From Porticoccaceae bacterium (GTDB lineage: Bacteria > Pseudomonadota > Gammaproteobacteria > Pseudomonadales > Porticoccaceae): 11,393 nucleotides of DNA. Both the position numbers and the translations under genes were made by a program. The first letter of the stretch is position 1, and each line of letters begins with the position of its first letter. The stretch lies in assembly GCA_003448675.1 (NCBI GenBank), contig DLXZ01000045.1, forward strand, positions 2,123 through 13,515, written 5' to 3'. The notes beneath the pieces were generated by a model. That model saw only the letters and a list, made by a program, of their open reading frames with translations. It was not told the origin of the DNA and searched no databases. Positions 7,560 through 11,393 of this stretch are shown one piece after another.

Positions 7560-8963
7560 ATGACTTTAAAGATCTATAACACACTGAAGCGTGAAAAAGA
7601 GGTTTTCCGACCCATCCATGAAGGCAAAATCGACCTCTATGTCTGCGGCATCACCGTCTACGACTACTGTCATATCGGCCATGCGCGGGTTTTGTTGGCG
7701 TTTGACGCCATTACCCGCTACCTGCGCAGCCAGGGTTGGGACGTCACCTATGTGCGCAATATCACCGATATTGACGACAGGATATTGGTGCGTGCCGGGG
7801 AAAATGGCGAACCTTATACCGAACTGACTGCGCGGATGATTGCGGCCATGCATGAGGACGAGCGGGCTTTGGGGGTATTGCCGCCGGATCACGAACCTCG
7901 GGCCACCGGCCATATTGACGACATCATCGCCATGGTCAGTAACCTGGTGAATAACCACTATGCCTATCGTGCGGATAACGGCGATGTATATTACCGGGTC
8001 AAGCGCTTTCCGGAATACGGCAAACTGAGCAATAAGAACCCGGATGAACTGCTTTCCGGCGCCCGAATTGAGCCGGGTGAAGTCAAGGAAGACCCCCGTG
8101 ATTTCGCCCTCTGGAAAGCGGCAGGCGAGGGCGACGTGGGTTGGGAATCCCCCTGGGGCAGAGGGCGCCCCGGTTGGCATATTGAATGCTCGGCCATGTC
8201 CACCTGCCTGCTCGGCGAGACCTTCGACATTCATGGTGGTGGCCCCGATTTGCCTTTCCCCCATCACGAAAATGAAATCGCCCAGAGTGAAGCCGCCACC
8301 GGTAAAACCTTTGTCCATTACTGGATGCATGCCGGTGCCGTGCGGGTGGATGACGAGAAGATGTCCAAGTCGCTGAACAACTTCTTTACCATTCGCGAGG
8401 TGCTGAAAACCTATCACCCGGAAGTAGTGCGTTATTTCCTTCTATCGAGCCACTATCGCAGCCCGATCAATTATTCAGAGGCTAATCTGATCGAAGCTCG
8501 TCAGGGTCTGGAGCGCTTTTATCAGGCATTGAGAGATTACAGTGAGGTGCCGCCGGCGGCTCTGGGTGATATTAAGGGCAGCGCCTATTACCGACGCTTT
8601 GTCGAGGCCATGGATGATGACTTTAATACCCGTGAAGCGTTTTCGGCGATGTACGATCTGGTACGGGAGCTGAATACCCAGGCCAGGGAAGACCGAGAGC
8701 AAGCCGCCGTGCTGGCTGCCGAACTGAAAGCCCTGGGCGCGGTGCTCGGTGTGCTGGAGAGCGACCCAGTCGCTTTTTTACAGAATGGTGGCGTGGCCGA
8801 GCAGGGGGATGCGGACGAAGATGTTGAAGCCCTGATCGCCGAGCGGGAGACAGCCAAACAAAACAAGGATTATGCCCGTGCCGATGGTATCCGCGAGGAG
8901 CTAAAGGCCCGGGGCATCGTGCTGGAGGATTCCCGCGAGGGCACCCGCTGGCGGCGGGCCTGA
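7560..8963 (+). CDS. cysS: Cysteinyl-tRNA synthetase
   Basis: CysRS charges tRNA-Cys with cysteine, using a catalytic zinc to select the thiol. The 467 residues are close to E. coli (461). The class I HIGH motif is at 38-41 (YDYCHIGHAR) and KMSKS at 267-271 (DEKMSKSLNNF). The zinc ligands are all present: Cys29 (LYVCGIT), Cys210 (WHIECSAMS), His235 and Glu239 (FPHHENE). The helical anticodon-binding C-terminus ends with the usual DYARADGIREELKARGI-type helix and a basic tail. The ATG at 7560 fits the family N-terminus (MTLKIYNTL) but has only a weak Shine-Dalgarno, consistent with translation following glnS on a shared mRNA. The pair glnS-cysS in this order is, as I recall, also found in Pseudomonas. 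Confidence 0.98.
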   Translation: MTLKIYNTLKREKEVFRPIHEGKIDLYVCGITVYDYCHIGHARVLLAFDAITRYLRSQGWDVTYVRNITDIDDRILVRAGENGEPYTELTARMIAAMHEDERALGVLPPDHEPRATGHIDDIIAMVSNLVNNHYAYRADNGDVYYRVKRFPEYGKLSNKNPDELLSGARIEPGEVKEDPRDFALWKAAGEGDVGWESPWGRGRPGWHIECSAMSTCLLGETFDIHGGGPDLPFPHHENEIAQSEAATGKTFVHYWMHAGAVRVDDEKMSKSLNNFFTIREVLKTYHPEVVRYFLLSSHYRSPINYSEANLIEARQGLERFYQALRDYSEVPPAALGDIKGSAYYRRFVEAMDDDFNTREAFSAMYDLVRELNTQAREDREQAAVLAAELKALGAVLGVLESDPVAFLQNGGVAEQGDADEDVEALIAERETAKQNKDYARADGIREELKARGIVLEDSREGTRWRRA

Positions 8964-8975
8964 TTTGCTCCTTTG

Positions 8976-9031
8976 CGCCGTTCCCCGGCGTTCAATACCT
9001 ACCGTGCGTGCCCCTGTTCGGGGCAAATTTA
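8976..9031 (+). terminator. Possible terminator region after cysS (two hairpins)
   Basis: Two short hairpins follow the cysS stop. CGCCG-TTCCC-CGGCG (8976-8990) has a 5-bp stem, and TGCCCC-TGTTC-GGGGCA (9009-9025) has a 6-bp stem followed by AATTTAT. Neither has a full T-run, so termination would be weak or factor-assisted. Confidence 0.35.
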
Positions 9032-9032
9032 T

Positions 9033-9052
9033 GTTACTAGCAGGTAACTAGC
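9033..9052. repeat. Tandem 9-bp repeats upstream of the amidohydrolase promoter
   Basis: GTTACTAGC (9033-9041) and GTAACTAGC (9044-9052) are direct repeats with 8/9 identity, spaced 11 bp apart, about one helical turn. The first half of each also makes an inverted pair (GTTAC/GTAAC). They end 2 bp before the candidate -35 at 9055, where an activator would usually bind. Confidence 0.4.
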
Positions 9053-9054
9053 GC

Positions 9055-9084
9055 TTGATTTATGTAAATGTGCTGCGGCAAAAT
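9055..9084 (+). promoter_or_regulatory. Candidate promoter of the amidohydrolase gene
   Basis: TTGATT (9055-9060) and CAAAAT (9079-9084) are 18 bp apart, each matching 4/6. The start would be near 9091, about 26 nt before the ATG. Both elements are weak, consistent with dependence on a factor bound at the repeats just upstream. Confidence 0.35.
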
Positions 9085-9116
9085 CCCTATCTGAATTCTT
9101 AGCTTGGTGGCAAAAA

Positions 9117-11000
9117 ATGGCACAAATCGATCAATGCGATACTCTCATAAGAAATGCCCTGGTGTTTGACGGTAGCGGCCAATCTCCAGTGGTTGAAGAT
9201 CTGGCTATCAAGGATGGCAAAGTGCTTGCACGGGGCGCTAACCTGGACGTTGGCAACGCCGGCGAAACCGTGGATGCGGAAGGACAATGGCTGATGCCGG
9301 GTCTGCTGGATATTCACACTCACCTGGATCTTGAGGTGGAAGTGAGTCCGGGCATACCCGAAGCGGTGCGCCATGGCACCACCACGGTTTTGCTGGGTAA
9401 CTGCTCCCTGGGTGTGGCTTTTGGCTCCCAGTTAAAGGGTGAAGAGAACCCTATTCTCGATTGCTTTACCCGCGTGGAAAACATGCCCAAGAGCGTGTTG
9501 TCGAAATGCCTCGACAAGCTCACCTGGGATGACACTGCCGGTTATATGGATCACTTTGCTGATCTTCCTCTCGGTCCTAATGTCGCGTCTTTTTTACCCC
9601 ATTCCATGATGCGTATTGAAGCCATGGGCACGGACGCTTCCATCAGCCGTGAGCCGAACAAGGAAGAACAAAAGCGTCTGGAGAAGATCATGGAAGACGC
9701 CATGGAGCAGGGCTATATTGGCCTGTCCACGGACCAGATCGTATTTCATTATCTGGCCAATGATCCCAACAAAAACATTCGTATCCCCAGTCACTTTGCC
9801 GAGTGCGAGGAGTTGCGTCCGTGCCTCGAAATTGTCCGCAAACACGGCGGCGTATGGCAGACCAACCCCGATGGCGAGAAAATGCTGCGCACGCTGAAGC
9901 GTTATTTCTGGTCCGCGAGCCGCTTCCGCGGCAAGCCGCTGCGCATCTCGGCGCTCACGGCCATCGATTTTGTGTCCGTGCCCGGCGTTTGGCAGAAAAT
10001 GCTCAAACTGGGCAAGGTTATTAATTCCAAGCTGTTTGGCGGCAAAATCCACTTCCAGGCCTTGGGCGGTAGCTTCCGCATGTGGTCCGACGGCATGATT
10101 TCGCCGGTTTTTGAAGAACTCCCCTCGACCCGGGAAATGATTGCCTGTGAAGCGGATCAGGCTGATAAGCGCCTCGAATTGCTCAACGACCCCGCCTGGC
10201 TGGAACGTTTCGCCGAGGACTGGGCTAAGATGACCGTTGCTGATGCCAACATCACCAAGTTGGGCGGCAACAAGGATCAGGCGACCTTCCAGATGAAGTT
10301 CGACGAAATGACCTTTGATGACTGCGCGGTGCCCAGCTGGAATGGTGATTCCTTACAGCAGGTTCTGGACCGCCTTACCACTTACATTGAAAGTAATGGT
10401 GAAAAAGGCGCCAAGGACGAAGCCGAAGCGGCCGAATTTGCCAAATTTCCGAAAGAGTGTACCCATCCCCGGGAGTTCTGGCTCCAGTGCCTGCGCCTCT
10501 ACGACACGGGTTTCCGCTGGTGGTTTGATGTTGCCAACAAGGACGAGGATATCGTCGAGGAAATCCTTTTTGACGAAAACGCCTTGCCCGGTTTTAACGA
10601 TTCCGGAGCGCACTTGACCAATCTGTCTTTCTATGACGGTAACCTGGGGACGCTGCGTATTGCGCAGAAGCGTGGTCTCGATCGCGTCGCTCATGCTGTC
10701 CACCGCCTTACCCGAGAGCCCGCCGAATTCTTTGGCTTGGATGTCGGTACCATTGAGCCGGGTGCTCAGGCCGATATCGTGTTGATCAACCCTGAAAACC
10801 TGAAAAACCACGATATGAACAAGGGCCGGACAAAAATCTTCCACGATATTTTCGAGCACGACGTGCTGGTTAACCGTTCAGACGGTGTGGTTGAGCAGGT
10901 CTACATCAACGGCACGCGGGTTTGGGAAGACGGCTGTCGTCACACCCCGGCGCTGGGCACCCAGACCCTGGGGAGGGCGGTTCGCGCCAGACGCGCTTGA
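9117..11000 (+). CDS. Amidohydrolase, N-acyl-D-amino acid deacylase-like
   Basis: This 627-residue protein has the amidohydrolase-superfamily plan: a small beta-sandwich segment at both ends (about 1-60 and 535-610, the latter with GTIEPGAQADIVLINPENL) around a metal-binding barrel. Characterised relatives remove acyl groups from N-acyl-D-amino acids in the cytoplasm; the substrate here is unknown. The motif DIHTH gives His67 and His69, and TTVLLGNCS gives the bridging Cys96, the same numbers as I recall for Alcaligenes D-aminoacylase. SHFAE gives His226 (counterpart of His220) and GFNDSGAHL gives Asp495 (counterpart of Asp366). The SH that supplies His250 in that enzyme is not obvious: the candidate strands read WQTNPD (Asn250) and RISALT (Ala279). 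The stretch between His226 and Asp495 is much longer than usual and contains an acidic, Ala- and Lys-rich region (425-445). No signal peptide is seen. GGTGG (9106-9110) lies 6 nt before the ATG. The gene stands alone between a weak and a strong terminator. Confidence 0.85.
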   Translation: MAQIDQCDTLIRNALVFDGSGQSPVVEDLAIKDGKVLARGANLDVGNAGETVDAEGQWLMPGLLDIHTHLDLEVEVSPGIPEAVRHGTTTVLLGNCSLGVAFGSQLKGEENPILDCFTRVENMPKSVLSKCLDKLTWDDTAGYMDHFADLPLGPNVASFLPHSMMRIEAMGTDASISREPNKEEQKRLEKIMEDAMEQGYIGLSTDQIVFHYLANDPNKNIRIPSHFAECEELRPCLEIVRKHGGVWQTNPDGEKMLRTLKRYFWSASRFRGKPLRISALTAIDFVSVPGVWQKMLKLGKVINSKLFGGKIHFQALGGSFRMWSDGMISPVFEELPSTREMIACEADQADKRLELLNDPAWLERFAEDWAKMTVADANITKLGGNKDQATFQMKFDEMTFDDCAVPSWNGDSLQQVLDRLTTYIESNGEKGAKDEAEAAEFAKFPKECTHPREFWLQCLRLYDTGFRWWFDVANKDEDIVEEILFDENALPGFNDSGAHLTNLSFYDGNLGTLRIAQKRGLDRVAHAVHRLTREPAEFFGLDVGTIEPGAQADIVLINPENLKNHDMNKGRTKIFHDIFEHDVLVNRSDGVVEQVYINGTRVWEDGCRHTPALGTQTLGRAVRARRA

Positions 11001-11023
11001 TCAGAGTCGTTCCTGGCTAGTGC

Positions 11024-11056
11024 AAAGGTCAGGCCCGTGATGGGCCTGGCCTTTTT
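11024..11056 (+). terminator. Strong intrinsic terminator after the amidohydrolase gene
   Basis: AAAGGTCAGGCCC (11024-11036) pairs with GGGCCTGGCCTTT (11042-11054) across the loop GTGAT, with one G-T pair in 13. A TTTTT run (11052-11056) follows directly. It begins 24 bp after the amidohydrolase stop. Confidence 0.88.
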
Positions 11057-11085
11057 AATGTCTATCTTTCAGGTGTACAAATTAC

Positions 11086-11393
11086 ATGTCGGATCTTGTC
11101 AGTATTATTGAAGATTTGCGAGCCGAGGGCGAAGAGCTATATCAGTTCTTAAAACCGCTAAAGGGAAAGGACTGGTCGAGGCAAACCACCTTTAAAAGCT
11201 GGACCATAAACGACGTCGTGCAGCACCTTTATTTTGGCGATTTTATGGGCGTGACCTCCCATAAAAGCGGTGAATCGTTTAAGGTTTTTATGGCGGAGGT
11301 CATGGACTCTGGTTTGCCACTGGTGGATTTCACCCGTGGCTGGCTGGACGGCAAACAAGGCGCTGAAATGCTCGAACACTGGCACACACACTT
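11086..11393 (+). CDS. TIGR03084-type metal-binding protein (DinB/MDMPI-like N-terminal domain), 3' end outside window
   Basis: The frame from ATG at 11086 stays open to the window edge, giving 102 residues that begin MSDLVSIIEDLRAEGEEL. The pattern of an N-terminal helix with LRAEGEEL, then DW, then SWTINDVVQHLYFGD resembles the N-terminal bundle of TIGR03084 and mycothiol-dependent maleylpyruvate isomerase-like proteins. In those families the His of the WTI...H motif (here His47) is the first metal ligand; the other ligands would lie beyond the edge. The reaction is not known for this subgroup, and gammaproteobacteria do not normally make mycothiol, so a mycothiol-dependent role should not be assumed. 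AGGTG (11071-11075) is 10 nt before the ATG. The start lies only 29 bp after the strong terminator and I see no clear promoter there, so expression may rely on readthrough or on a promoter inside or before the terminator. Confidence 0.7.
   Translation, partial: MSDLVSIIEDLRAEGEELYQFLKPLKGKDWSRQTTFKSWTINDVVQHLYFGDFMGVTSHKSGESFKVFMAEVMDSGLPLVDFTRGWLDGKQGAEMLEHWHTH

Noticed and set aside
7566..8417. A 283-codon open frame on the minus strand
   Set aside because: It is antisense to cysS, whose catalytic and zinc motifs are intact across the same bases. The product shows no recognisable domain.
8964..9116. tRNA genes after cysS, as I recall in Pseudomonas
   Set aside because: The 153-bp gap contains no cloverleaf, no T-loop consensus and no CCA end.
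9594..10859. Minus-strand frames of 152 and 168 codons inside the amidohydrolase gene
   Set aside because: Both are antisense to a continuous coding frame with conserved metal motifs, and I recognise no domain in either.

Overview
The window is housekeeping sequence from a Gram-negative gammaproteobacterium. Moderate GC, an AcnB-type aconitase, GlnRS of the direct glutaminylation type, LpxH (lipid A synthesis) and MiaE all fit this group. From memory, the set acnB, DUF1289 gene, lpxH, ppiB, glnS, cysS resembles a cluster in Pseudomonas. The last two genes suggest a marine or environmental Cellvibrionales-like lineage rather than a Pseudomonas, but that is inference. I found no phage, insertion sequence, CRISPR array, tRNA or rRNA.

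Layout. (1) 1-2075, minus: acnB, cut by the left edge before its Fe-S cysteines. (2) 2076-2361: divergent intergenic region, the longest gene-free stretch (286 bp). (3) 2362-4275, plus: a DUF1289 protein, then a glutathione S-transferase and miaE, the last two only 9 bp apart. (4) 4297-5664, minus: lpxH and ppiB, transcribed from ppiB into lpxH, with a perfect hairpin directly before the lpxH start. (5) 5665-5849: divergent promoter region with a consensus TATAAT for glnS. (6) 5850-8963, plus: glnS and cysS, a probable two-gene aminoacyl-tRNA synthetase operon. (7) 9117-11000, plus: a large zinc amidohydrolase related to N-acyl-D-amino acid deacylases, followed by a strong intrinsic terminator. 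(8) 11086-11393, plus: the start of a DinB/MDMPI-like (TIGR03084-type) metal-binding protein, cut by the right edge.

The genes do not form one pathway: they cover the TCA cycle (acnB), tRNA charging (glnS, cysS), tRNA modification (miaE), lipid A synthesis (lpxH), protein folding (ppiB) and probable detoxification (GST). The least ordinary part is the right end: an amidohydrolase that keeps most of the D-aminoacylase metal site but seems to lack one histidine and is larger than usual, beside a TIGR03084-type protein. I see no clear evidence of a new multi-gene system. The other points of interest are regulatory-looking repeats and hairpins, and the use of non-ATG starts (acnB GTG, miaE TTG or GTG, lpxH TTG).
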